From: Gammaproteobacteria bacterium
GTDB lineage: Bacteria > Pseudomonadota > Gammaproteobacteria > Steroidobacterales > Steroidobacteraceae
Direction of reading: 5' to 3'
Assembly: GCA_003165495.1 (NCBI GenBank)
Contig: PMMB01000100.1
Span: forward strand, 302 to 6,087
Length of the DNA: 5,786 nt
Shown here: positions 1-5,786 of the stretch, piece by piece
How positions within the stretch are numbered: the first letter of the stretch is position 1
Layout of the letters: every line of letters starts with the position of its first letter
Position numbers and translations under genes: made by a program
Notes under the pieces: generated by a model
Database searches by the model: none
Told to the model about the DNA's origin: nothing
Seen by the model: the letters and a program-made list of their open reading frames with translations, nothing else

Positions 1-45
1 CCCAAGACGCTGACCGAAGGCGGCATCCAAGGTGCCGGATCTTAG
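1..45 (+). CDS. possible C-terminal tail of an unidentified upstream gene (5' end outside window)
   Basis: Frame 1 is open from the left edge and ends at a TAG at 43-45. It would give a 14-residue tail, PKTLTEGGIQGAGS. The next gene's ATG at 53 follows after only 7 bases, which would suit the tight packing of the rest of this strand. Fourteen codons without a stop is weak evidence in GC-rich DNA, and I do not recognise the peptide. A second frame also has a stop nearby, a TGA at 11-13, so an upstream gene could instead end there. No function is proposed. Confidence 0.25.
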   Translation, partial: PKTLTEGGIQGAGS

Positions 46-52
46 AAGATTG

Positions 53-700
53 ATGGATTCTCTCTACTCGAAAACGCACATTCGCGAGTCTCTCGATCCG
101 CGACCTTCCACGCCGGAGGAAGACATGCAGTGGTTGGCCGGCGCGTCCGCCGAAGTCGTGTCGCGGGTGCGCGCCTCGCTCCCGGCGCAGCGGGTGCCGG
201 CGGCCGTGCTCGTGCCGCTGGTGGAGCATGAGACGGGCTTGACGGTATTGCTGACGCAGCGCGCCGAAACGCTCAAAGATCACGCCGGCCAAATCAGCTT
301 TCCCGGCGGGCGCATCGAGCCCGGCGACAAGGACGCGTGGCACGCGGCGCTTCGCGAGACTTATGAAGAAATCGGTCTATTGCCCAATTTCGTGGAATTT
401 GCAGGATACTTACCCGATCACCACGTCATCACCGGTTTTCGGGTGACGCCCGTCGTCGGCTTCGTGAACCCGGAATATCAGCTGCGCATTGCCGAGGCCG
501 AAGTTCACGATGTATTCGAAGTGCCGCTCGACTTCATCTTGGACGCCGCCAATCACAAATCTCGCCGGCGCAAGCTGGGCGACCTGACCATCGAGGTTCA
601 CGACATCCCCTACGGCGAGCGCAATATTTGGGGCGCGACAGCGGGCATGTTGATGACCTTGTGCCGCATGTTGCAGGCCCGCGGCGAAAAGTCTCGGTGA
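53..700 (+). CDS. NUDIX hydrolase, CoA pyrophosphatase type (NudL/PCD1-like)
   Basis: Predicted cytosolic Mg2+/Mn2+-dependent pyrophosphohydrolase. Its family splits CoA, oxidised CoA or acyl-CoA into 3',5'-ADP and a phosphopantetheine product. Numbering from the ATG at 53 (215 aa), the diagnostic CoA-type block LLTQRAETLKDHAGQ-ISFPGG lies at about residues 67-86. The NUDIX helix RETYEEIGL follows at about 101-109, with the metal-binding Glu pair intact. The block TGFRVTPVVGF and a late IWGATAGML are further marks of this family and resemble E. coli NudL. No signal peptide or membrane segment is seen. The start is uncertain: ATG 53 has only a weak AGAAG three or four bases upstream. An in-frame GTG at 32 would add seven residues, with GAAGG about 11 bases upstream. 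An in-frame TGA at 11-13 rules out anything longer. The gene ends inside the mazG start codon. Family assignment is firm; the exact substrate is inferred. Confidence 0.93.
   Translation: MDSLYSKTHIRESLDPRPSTPEEDMQWLAGASAEVVSRVRASLPAQRVPAAVLVPLVEHETGLTVLLTQRAETLKDHAGQISFPGGRIEPGDKDAWHAALRETYEEIGLLPNFVEFAGYLPDHHVITGFRVTPVVGFVNPEYQLRIAEAEVHDVFEVPLDFILDAANHKSRRRKLGDLTIEVHDIPYGERNIWGATAGMLMTLCRMLQARGEKSR
686..700 (+). promoter_or_regulatory. mazG start junction: weak RBS and GTGA stop/start overlap
   Basis: A weak purine-rich site (GAAAAG, 686-691) lies five bases before the GTG at 697-699. That GTG shares two bases with the TGA stop of the NUDIX gene at 698-700. Such 4-base overlaps usually reflect translational coupling, where ribosomes ending one gene restart on the next. 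The poor Shine-Dalgarno match agrees with this. Coupling itself is inferred. Confidence 0.45.
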
Positions 701-1500
701 CGAATCGGATGCGCGAATTGCTCAGCATCATGGCGCGCTTGCGTGCCGCCGATGGTTGTCCCTGGGATAAGGAACAATCGTTCGCGAGTATTGCACCGTA
801 CACCATCGAGGAGGCGTACGAGGTCGCGGATGCCATCGAACGCGGCGACATGCAGCACCTCAAGGACGAGCTGGGCGATCTGTTGTTTCAAGTGGTGTTT
901 CACGCGCAGATCGCGAGTGAGGCGCGCCAATTCGATTTCGAGGCGGTGGCCGGAGCGATATGCGACAAGCTGCTGCGCCGTCACCCGCACGTGTTTGGGG
1001 CAAGCGGCCCGTTGACGCCCGCCGAACAAAGCGTCGCCTGGGAGCAAATCAAGGCGGCCGAGCGCGGCGCCGCCGCCAAGCCGGAGCCCAGTCATTTGGA
1101 CGGCGTACCACAGGCGCTGCCCGCACTGATGCGCGCATTCAAACTCAGCAAACGGGCCGCGCGCGTCGGCTTTGATTTCGAACACGCCAGCCAGACCGCC
1201 GACAAAGTCGCCGAAGAGCTCGCGGAAGTCCGCGACGCAGCCGCGCACAGCGCGCTTGCGAATGCGGCGGGCGCGACCAAGGAAATCTTCGAAGAAATCG
1301 GCGATCTACTGTTCGCGGCCGCCAATTTGGCCCGCAAACTCGATGTCGACGCCGAGGCGGCGTTGCGTTCGGCGAACACCAAGTTCGAGCGGCGATTTCG
1401 CGGCATGGAATCCCTGGCGGCGCAGCGCGGCGAGATTTTCGCGGATCTGAACCTCGACGCGCAAGAGAGGCTTTGGCAAGAAGTAAAGCGTGGCGAGTGA
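697..1500 (+). CDS. mazG: nucleoside triphosphate pyrophosphohydrolase MazG
   Basis: All-alpha NTP pyrophosphohydrolase that converts (d)NTPs to NMPs and PPi. It is a house-cleaning enzyme, and in E. coli it is also linked to lowering ppGpp during starvation. The 267-aa product is close to E. coli MazG (263 aa) and carries both MazG domains. The N-terminal domain shows GCPWDKEQ at residues 20-27, the EE..E metal motif at E38/E39/E42 and ELGD at 58-61. RRHPHVFG follows at 94-101. The C-terminal domain, which in E. coli does the catalysis, shows EE..E at 173/174/177, EEIGDLLF at 199-206, NTKFERRF at 227-234 and a late Trp (260). The start is the GTG at 697, because it reproduces the E. coli N-terminus. 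An in-frame ATG at 709 is possible, and the frame also stays open back to 628 inside the NUDIX gene without family similarity. Between the two C-terminal motifs there are about five more residues (Ala-rich) than in E. coli. Confidence 0.96.
   Translation: MTNRMRELLSIMARLRAADGCPWDKEQSFASIAPYTIEEAYEVADAIERGDMQHLKDELGDLLFQVVFHAQIASEARQFDFEAVAGAICDKLLRRHPHVFGASGPLTPAEQSVAWEQIKAAERGAAAKPEPSHLDGVPQALPALMRAFKLSKRAARVGFDFEHASQTADKVAEELAEVRDAAAHSALANAAGATKEIFEEIGDLLFAAANLARKLDVDAEAALRSANTKFERRFRGMESLAAQRGEIFADLNLDAQERLWQEVKRGE
1478..1500 (+). promoter_or_regulatory. hrpA start junction: weak RBS and 11-base overlap with mazG
   Basis: AAGAAG at 1478-1483 is a poor Shine-Dalgarno match six bases before the GTG start of hrpA at 1490. 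An in-frame TAA at 1484-1486 prevents any longer hrpA and so fixes this start. The mazG stop TGA lies at 1498-1500, so hrpA translation begins inside the last codons of mazG, which suggests coupling. No promoter-like sequence stands out upstream. Confidence 0.45.
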
Positions 1501-4500
1501 GCAAAGAGTAAACGCCGCCGCACGCGGCGGGCCCCAGCTCGTTTTCAAGCACGACGCCGATTTGCCGATCTCGGCGCGACGCGAAGCCATCATGGAGGCG
1601 TTGCTCCGGAGCCAAGTGTTGATCGTCGCCGGCGACACCGGCTCCGGCAAGAGCACGCAATTGCCGCAGTATTGTCTGGAGTTGGGACGCGGCATTGACG
1701 CCTTGATCGCGCATACACAGCCGCGACGGCTGGCGGCAAGAGCCTTGGCTGCGCGCATCGCCGAGGAAGTCGGGCAGCCGGTGGGCCGTAGCGTCGGTTT
1801 TCGCGTGCGGTTCGCCGATCAGGTGTCCGATGCCACGCGGCTCACGCTGATGACCGACGGCTTGTTGTTGGCGGAGCTTGCGTCGGACCCTTTGCTGCGA
1901 CGTTACGACACCGTCATCGTCGACGAGGCGCACGAGCGGACGCTGAACGTGGATTTGTTGATGGGCGTGCTGAAGCGGCTATTGCCGCGCCGTCCGGACC
2001 TGAAAGTGATCGTGACCTCGGCGACTTTGGACGTCGAACGCATCTCTCGGTTCTTCGACGACGCGCCGATCATCACGGTGAGCGGCCGCACCCACCCCAT
2101 CGAAGTTCGCTACAGCGAAGCGCAGGATGATGCGGAAGATCCCGACTTGCCGGCCGCCGTCCTGAACGCCTACCAGGAAATCGCAACGGAGCCTAAGCCA
2201 ATCGGCAGCGGCGATGTTCTGGTATTCCTGCCCGGCGAGCGCGAGATACGCGATGTCGGTGAACACATGCTGCGCGAACTGCAAGCCAACGTGGAAGTCC
2301 TTGAGCTGTACTCGCGCCTGTCGTGGGAGCAGCAGAGCAAGATATTTCAGCCGGGCTCGCGACAACGAATCGTGTTGGCGACCAACGTGGCCGAGACATC
2401 GATCACGGTGCCGGGCATTCGAACGGTCATCGATTCAGGTTTGGCGCGAATCAGCCGCTACAGCCCTCGCAACCGGCTGCAGCGCTTGCCCATAGAGCCC
2501 ATATCGCGCGCCAGCGCCGACCAGCGCAAGGGTCGCTGCGGCCGGCTTGGTCCGGGACTGTGTTTGCGGCTGTACACTCAAGCCGACTTCGAAGCGCGTG
2601 GCCCCTTCACCGAACCGGAGATACTGCGCACCAATCTCGCGGCGTTGCTGTTGCGCCTGGCCGCGGACGGCTTGGGCGAAGCGGAGGATTTTCCGTTCCT
2701 CGATACTCCCGATTCACGAGCGCTCGGCGACGGTTATCGGCTGCTGCAAGAGCTACAGGCCTTGGATGCCGATCGACGAATCACACCGCGCGGCCGCGCC
2801 ATGGCGCGGCTGCCGCTCGACCCGCGTCTGGCGCGGGCCCTGCTCGAGAGCAAGCGCTTTCGCGCCGAGAGCGAGCTATTGGCGATCGTCGCTGGTTTGA
2901 GCGTTCCGGATATTCGCATCGCGGCGACGGGGGATCCTGGCCTTAGCGCAGCTTTTGAAGACAACAAATCCGAGTTTTCGGCGCTGGTCAAGGTGTGGAG
3001 GGCGTACCGCAAAGCACGCGAGGGTCCGCGACGCGAATTGCGGCGCTGGTGCAAGGAGCGGCGATTCTCGCTCCTTAGGCTGTCCGAATGGGACGATGTC
3101 TACGCTCAGGTCGCCGACCGCGCGGCTGACGTCGGCATCGTGGCGCAGCGGCAAGCGGCGAGCTACACGGGCGTGCACCGCTCACTGCTCGCCGGCTTTT
3201 GCACCATGGTCGGCATGCGCGGCGAGGAAGGCGCGTATTTGGGCACACGCGGCGTGCATTTCCACATATTCCCGGGGTCATCCTTGGTGCGGCGCCGGCC
3301 GCGGTGGGTCATGGCGGCGAATATCGTCGAGACTTCGCGGGTATTCGCGCGACGCGTCGCGGAAATCGAGCCCCAATGGATCGAGTCGGCGGCCTCGCAC
3401 TTATTGAAGTACGAGTATCTCGAGCCCGATTGGGATGAGGAACGCGAGGAAGTGGTGGCGCGCGAACGCATCAGTTTTCTCGGACTGACTTTGAGCGCCA
3501 ACCGAGCGGTGAACTATGGCCCCATTGCGCCGGAAGAATCGCGGCGCATCTTCGCGCGCGAGGCCTTGGTCTATCAGCGGCTGCACCGCCGGCCGGACTG
3601 GCTGTTGGCGAATGACGCCGCGGTTCGCGACGCAGAGCGGTTGGAGGAGCGACTGCGCACGCGCGACCTGCTGCAAAGCGCCGAAACCTTCGTCGATTTC
3701 TACGACCGCGCGTTGCCGCGCCAGGTCTCGAGCGCCGCAACCCTGGAGTATTTCACCCGGCACCTGTCGGATGCCGGAAGGCTCGCTCTGACTCTGGATC
3801 CTGAACGCATTTTCGCCAAACAGCCCAAGCCCGAAGCGCTCGCGCAATTTCCCGAAGTCGCCAACGTCGATGCGCTGCCGATCCCGGTCGAGTACCGCTT
3901 CGCACCCGGTGAATCACGGGACGGCGCCAGTTTGCGTATCCCGCTGCTGGCGGTGCCCGGACTCACTCGCGCCGCGGTGGACGCCGCAGTGCCGGGACTT
4001 GCCGAACCCCGTATCGAGGCGCTGCTGCGTTCGCTGCCGAAGGATGCACGCCGGAATTTGATTCCGATCGGCGACACCGCCGCCCAATTTCTCGCGACCA
4101 CGAGCGCCGGCACGGGCGCGGCGGATCCACACAGCCTCATGGCATGGCTCAAGGAGCAGCGCGGTATCCCCGATTCGTTGCTTCGATTCGATTTTACCGC
4201 GGTGCCTGCCCACTTGATGCTGCAACTTGTCGTGACCGCCGACGGCAAGGATCTCGCGCGCGGCAAGACCCTGTGGGAATTGCGCCGCGCGAGCGCCGCC
4301 GCCGCACGCGCCGAACTCGAGCGCCGCGCCCGCGCCGCGTATGGGCTCGCCGGCGCCTGGCGCCGGTTCGAAATCGACGAATTGCCCGACACGCTGCCGC
4401 TGGCGCTCGAGCAGGGTACGGTGCGGGTATTTCCGACGCTCGCACGAGGCAGCCAAGGGCTCGAGGTGCGCTACGAATGGTCCGCCGCTGAAGCCGGCCG

Positions 4501-5224
4501 CAGTTGGCGGCAGGGCGCCGTGCATCTTGCGCGCAGCCTGCTCGACCCCCAAGCGCGCGATTTGGGCAAGACCATTGGCGGCAACGCCCCGCTGTTGCTC
4601 GCCGCGAGTCCGTACGTACAAAGCAGTACGTTGATCGAGACTGTGCTGCAACTGGCGTTTCGCCGCGCCTGCTTCGGCGACGCCGAGGCGCCGCGCATCC
4701 GGGAGGCGTTTGAGAAAGCAGTCGATCAAGGACGCGCGCGATTGCACCCTTGCTTGGAGGAGATCGCCGCCGGTGCGTTGAGCTGGTTCACCGAGGCACG
4801 GGCGGTGCGCCGGGCCCTCGATGATGCGCGCACCGCATTGCTGGCCGATGCCGTCGATGAGAGCCATGAGCATCTGCGCGGGCTATTCCGCGCGGGGACG
4901 CTAGAATCCCTATCGCCGGACTGGCTACGCCAGCTGCCGCGGTATTTGAAGGCTGAGGAGCGGCGCTGGCAACGCAACGCGGCGCGTGGCGGCGAGTCAC
5001 CGCACATCGGCCGGCAACTTCGCGAGTGGTCGGCGCGTTATCAGACATTGGCCAGCGAGGTCGGCGCCGAGTTGCGCTGGATCCCGGAACTCGATGATTT
5101 GCAAAACTGGATCGAAGAGTACCGGGTGTCGCTGTATGCGCAGGAACTCAAGACCTTGGGTCCGGTCTCAGCGGCGCGTTTGGAAACGCGCGCCGCTGAG
5201 ATCGAAGCGTGGACTACACGTTGA
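1490..5224 (+). CDS. hrpA: ATP-dependent DEAH-box RNA helicase HrpA
   Basis: Cytosolic DEAH/RHA helicase of 1244 aa that uses NTP hydrolysis to move along or unwind RNA. E. coli HrpA has been tied to fimbrial mRNA processing and to rescue of stalled ribosomes. Motifs in order: I GDTGSGKST (48-56), Ia TQPRRLAA (76-83), Ib LMTDG (120-124), II DEAH (145-148), III SAT (177-179), IV FLPGE (246-250), V TNVAETSIT (298-306) and VI QRKGRCGR (345-352). Winged-helix and ratchet regions follow at about 360-500 and an OB-fold region at about 550-620 with FHIFPGS. A long C-terminal domain (DUF3418 type) extends to the end, with SLPKDARRN and VPAHLMLQL matching the E. coli order. That tail separates HrpA from the shorter HrpB. 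The GTG at 1490 is the only workable start, given the in-frame TAA six bases upstream. The protein starts about 50 residues later than E. coli HrpA, and the usual QDPRERP ratchet motif is altered (residues 473-479). All catalytic motifs are intact. Confidence 0.97.
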   Translation: MASEQRVNAAARGGPQLVFKHDADLPISARREAIMEALLRSQVLIVAGDTGSGKSTQLPQYCLELGRGIDALIAHTQPRRLAARALAARIAEEVGQPVGRSVGFRVRFADQVSDATRLTLMTDGLLLAELASDPLLRRYDTVIVDEAHERTLNVDLLMGVLKRLLPRRPDLKVIVTSATLDVERISRFFDDAPIITVSGRTHPIEVRYSEAQDDAEDPDLPAAVLNAYQEIATEPKPIGSGDVLVFLPGEREIRDVGEHMLRELQANVEVLELYSRLSWEQQSKIFQPGSRQRIVLATNVAETSITVPGIRTVIDSGLARISRYSPRNRLQRLPIEPISRASADQRKGRCGRLGPGLCLRLYTQADFEARGPFTEPEILRTNLAALLLRLAADGLGEAEDFPFLDTPDSRALGDGYRLLQELQALDADRRITPRGRAMARLPLDPRLARALLESKRFRAESELLAIVAGLSVPDIRIAATGDPGLSAAFEDNKSEFSALVKVWRAYRKAREGPRRELRRWCKERRFSLLRLSEWDDVYAQVADRAADVGIVAQRQAASYTGVHRSLLAGFCTMVGMRGEEGAYLGTRGVHFHIFPGSSLVRRRPRWVMAANIVETSRVFARRVAEIEPQWIESAASHLLKYEYLEPDWDEEREEVVARERISFLGLTLSANRAVNYGPIAPEESRRIFAREALVYQRLHRRPDWLLANDAAVRDAERLEERLRTRDLLQSAETFVDFYDRALPRQVSSAATLEYFTRHLSDAGRLALTLDPERIFAKQPKPEALAQFPEVANVDALPIPVEYRFAPGESRDGASLRIPLLAVPGLTRAAVDAAVPGLAEPRIEALLRSLPKDARRNLIPIGDTAAQFLATTSAGTGAADPHSLMAWLKEQRGIPDSLLRFDFTAVPAHLMLQLVVTADGKDLARGKTLWELRRASAAAARAELERRARAAYGLAGAWRRFEIDELPDTLPLALEQGTVRVFPTLARGSQGLEVRYEWSAAEAGRSWRQGAVHLARSLLDPQARDLGKTIGGNAPLLLAASPYVQSSTLIETVLQLAFRRACFGDAEAPRIREAFEKAVDQGRARLHPCLEEIAAGALSWFTEARAVRRALDDARTALLADAVDESHEHLRGLFRAGTLESLSPDWLRQLPRYLKAEERRWQRNAARGGESPHIGRQLREWSARYQTLASEVGAELRWIPELDDLQNWIEEYRVSLYAQELKTLGPVSAARLETRAAEIEAWTTR
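5163..5204. terminator. strong inverted repeat, candidate terminator at the hrpA/amaB convergence
   Basis: TCTCAGCGGCGCG (5166-5178) pairs perfectly with CGCGCCGCTGAGA (5189-5201) around a 10-base loop. In plus-strand RNA three more outer pairs, one of them G-U, extend the stem to 5163/5204. The core can also fold as CGCGTTT/AAACGCG with a two-base loop. The element lies inside the last hrpA codons and begins 12 bases past the stop of the minus-strand dehydrogenase gene. On that side it is untranslated and well placed for a terminator or 3'-end stabiliser. Neither side has a clear T-run, so it is not a textbook intrinsic terminator. The repeat is certain; the role is inferred. Confidence 0.42.
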
Positions 5225-5786
5225 AGCGGATCCCCTGAGCGAGCGGTAGCTGCGAACTCCAGTTGATGGTGTTCGTCTGGCGCCGCATGTACGCTTTCCA
5301 GGAATCCGAGCCCGCTTCGCGGCCGCCGCCCGTGTCTTTCTCGCCGCCGAATGCGCCGCCGATCTCGGCGCCCGACGTGCCTAGATTGACGTTGGCGATG
5401 CCGCAATCGCTGCCCTCGGCGGACAAGAAGCGTTCGGCCACCTGCAACCGGTCGGTGAAGACCGCCGATGAAAGACCATAGGGGACGGAGTTTTGCATGG
5501 CCACCGCCTCATCCAGGGTGTCATAGGCGATCACGTACAAAATCGGCGCAAAGGTTTCGGTGCGCGCCACCGCCATACCGGCGCCGGCGCGAATGATGGT
5601 CGGTTCCACGAAATTGCCGGGTCGCGGTAAGACCTTACCGCCGCACAGCAACTGTCCACCTTCGGCTTGCGCGGCGGTGATTGCCGCCAGATAGCGCGAT
5701 ACGGCGCCTGTATCGATCAGAGGTCCCATCAGGGTGTTCGGCTCAAGCGGGTCGCCGATGCGCACCTGCCCATACGCCGCAACCAG
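5214..5786 (-). CDS. amaB: L-piperidine-6-carboxylate / alpha-aminoadipic semialdehyde dehydrogenase, ALDH7 family (C-terminal part)
   Basis: Cytosolic NAD(P)+-dependent aldehyde dehydrogenase. Its family oxidises alpha-aminoadipic semialdehyde, which is in equilibrium with piperidine-6-carboxylate, to alpha-aminoadipate in lysine/pipecolate catabolism. The visible 190 residues are the C-terminal third; the frame runs open through the right edge starting LVAAYGQVRIGDP. The internal GTG at 5763-5765 is therefore a Val codon, not the start. Family marks are RPGNFVEPTI, ETFAPILYV (about residues 77-85 of the fragment, with the conserved cofactor-site Glu), GLSSAVFT and GSDCGIANVN. Most telling are SGAEIGGAFGGEK (from about 138) followed by TGGGREAGSD, YMRR and a tail LPLAQGIRFNV, all close to human ALDH7A1 (antiquitin). 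The SGAEIGG stretch belongs to the loop that helps hold the substrate carboxylate. The catalytic Cys and Rossmann fold lie outside the window. The TAG stop (5216-5214) is inside the 3' end of hrpA. The ALDH7 call is firm; pathway use is inferred. Confidence 0.94.
   Translation of the reverse strand: MVAAYGQVRIGDPLEPNTLMGPLIDTGAVSRYLAAITAAQAEGGQLLCGGKVLPRPGNFVEPTIIRAGAGMAVARTETFAPILYVIAYDTLDEAVAMQNSVPYGLSSAVFTDRLQVAERFLSAEGSDCGIANVNLGTSGAEIGGAFGGEKDTGGGREAGSDSWKAYMRRQTNTINWSSQLPLAQGIRFNV

Noticed and set aside
628..696. N-terminal extension of MazG back to position 628
   Set aside because: The added residues lie inside the NUDIX gene and have no MazG-family similarity. The GTG at 697 reproduces the E. 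coli N-terminus and a typical stop/start overlap.
1515..1530. GC-rich hairpin CCGCCGC-AC-GCGGCGG about 25 bases into hrpA
   Set aside because: It could slow early translation, but it encodes an Ala/Arg/Gly run, has only a two-base loop and lies beyond the usual initiation footprint. Composition alone explains it.
610..1933. Minus-strand open frames of 212 and 262 codons opposite the NUDIX gene, mazG and the start of hrpA
   Set aside because: They cross the boundaries of three well-supported plus-strand genes, have no recognisable motif and show the skewed composition of antisense shadow frames.
2793..2810. An 18-base perfect palindrome, GCCGCGCCATGGCGCGGC
   Set aside because: It lies deep within hrpA codons for RGRAMARL. 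It has no loop and no second copy in the window, and one such site is plausible by chance in GC-rich coding DNA.
2323..2946. A 207-codon plus-strand open frame within hrpA
   Set aside because: It is out of frame with the helicase motif V-VI and ratchet regions, which are clearly coding in the hrpA frame. Its own sequence is low-complexity Arg/Ala/Gly.
3914..4873. A 319-codon open frame on the minus strand opposite hrpA
   Set aside because: It lies wholly within the DUF3418 region of hrpA, whose protein matches the family throughout. The minus-strand translation is Arg/Gly/Ala-rich without a recognisable domain, as expected for a shadow frame in GC-rich DNA.
5624..5641. Inverted repeat GCGGTAAG-AC-CTTACCGC within the dehydrogenase gene
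   Set aside because: It is short, internal to coding sequence and lacks any flanking terminator or operator context, so chance is the simplest explanation.

Overview
The window is compact, GC-rich bacterial DNA carrying chromosomal housekeeping genes. The best guess for the source is a high-GC gammaproteobacterium. That rests on a full-length, HrpA-type DEAH RNA helicase, a two-domain MazG that follows the E. coli protein almost throughout, and an ALDH7-family dehydrogenase. The placement is inference from gene content and family resemblance, not from a marker gene. No RNA gene, CRISPR array, insertion sequence, phage gene or toxin-antitoxin pair is visible.

Layout: positions 1-45 may hold the last 14 codons of an unidentified upstream gene. 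A plus-strand cluster follows with no real intergenic space: a NUDIX hydrolase of the CoA pyrophosphatase type (53-700), mazG (697-1500) and hrpA (1490-5224). mazG overlaps the NUDIX stop by 4 bases, hrpA overlaps the mazG stop by 11 bases, and both downstream genes start with GTG. This points to one transcript with coupled translation. On the minus strand, the 3' part of an ALDH7-type L-piperidine-6-carboxylate / alpha-aminoadipic semialdehyde dehydrogenase runs in from the right edge (5786 down to 5214). It meets hrpA tail to tail, and the two genes overlap by 11 bases including both stop codons.

Function: the first two genes are nucleotide 'house-cleaning' pyrophosphohydrolases. One acts on CoA or CoA derivatives, the other on (d)NTPs. 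The third is an ATP-driven RNA helicase tied in E. coli to mRNA processing and stalled ribosomes. Co-transcription would link nucleotide-pool hygiene to RNA and translation quality control, but the grouping may only reflect genome compaction. The dehydrogenase belongs to lysine/pipecolate breakdown and is not functionally tied to the cluster.

I found no convincing previously undescribed system. The points most worth a second look are a long perfect inverted repeat in the last codons of hrpA, just beyond the stop of the opposing dehydrogenase gene; the tail-to-tail gene overlap; and two departures of this HrpA from the E. coli protein, a missing N-terminal segment and a rewritten ratchet-domain motif.
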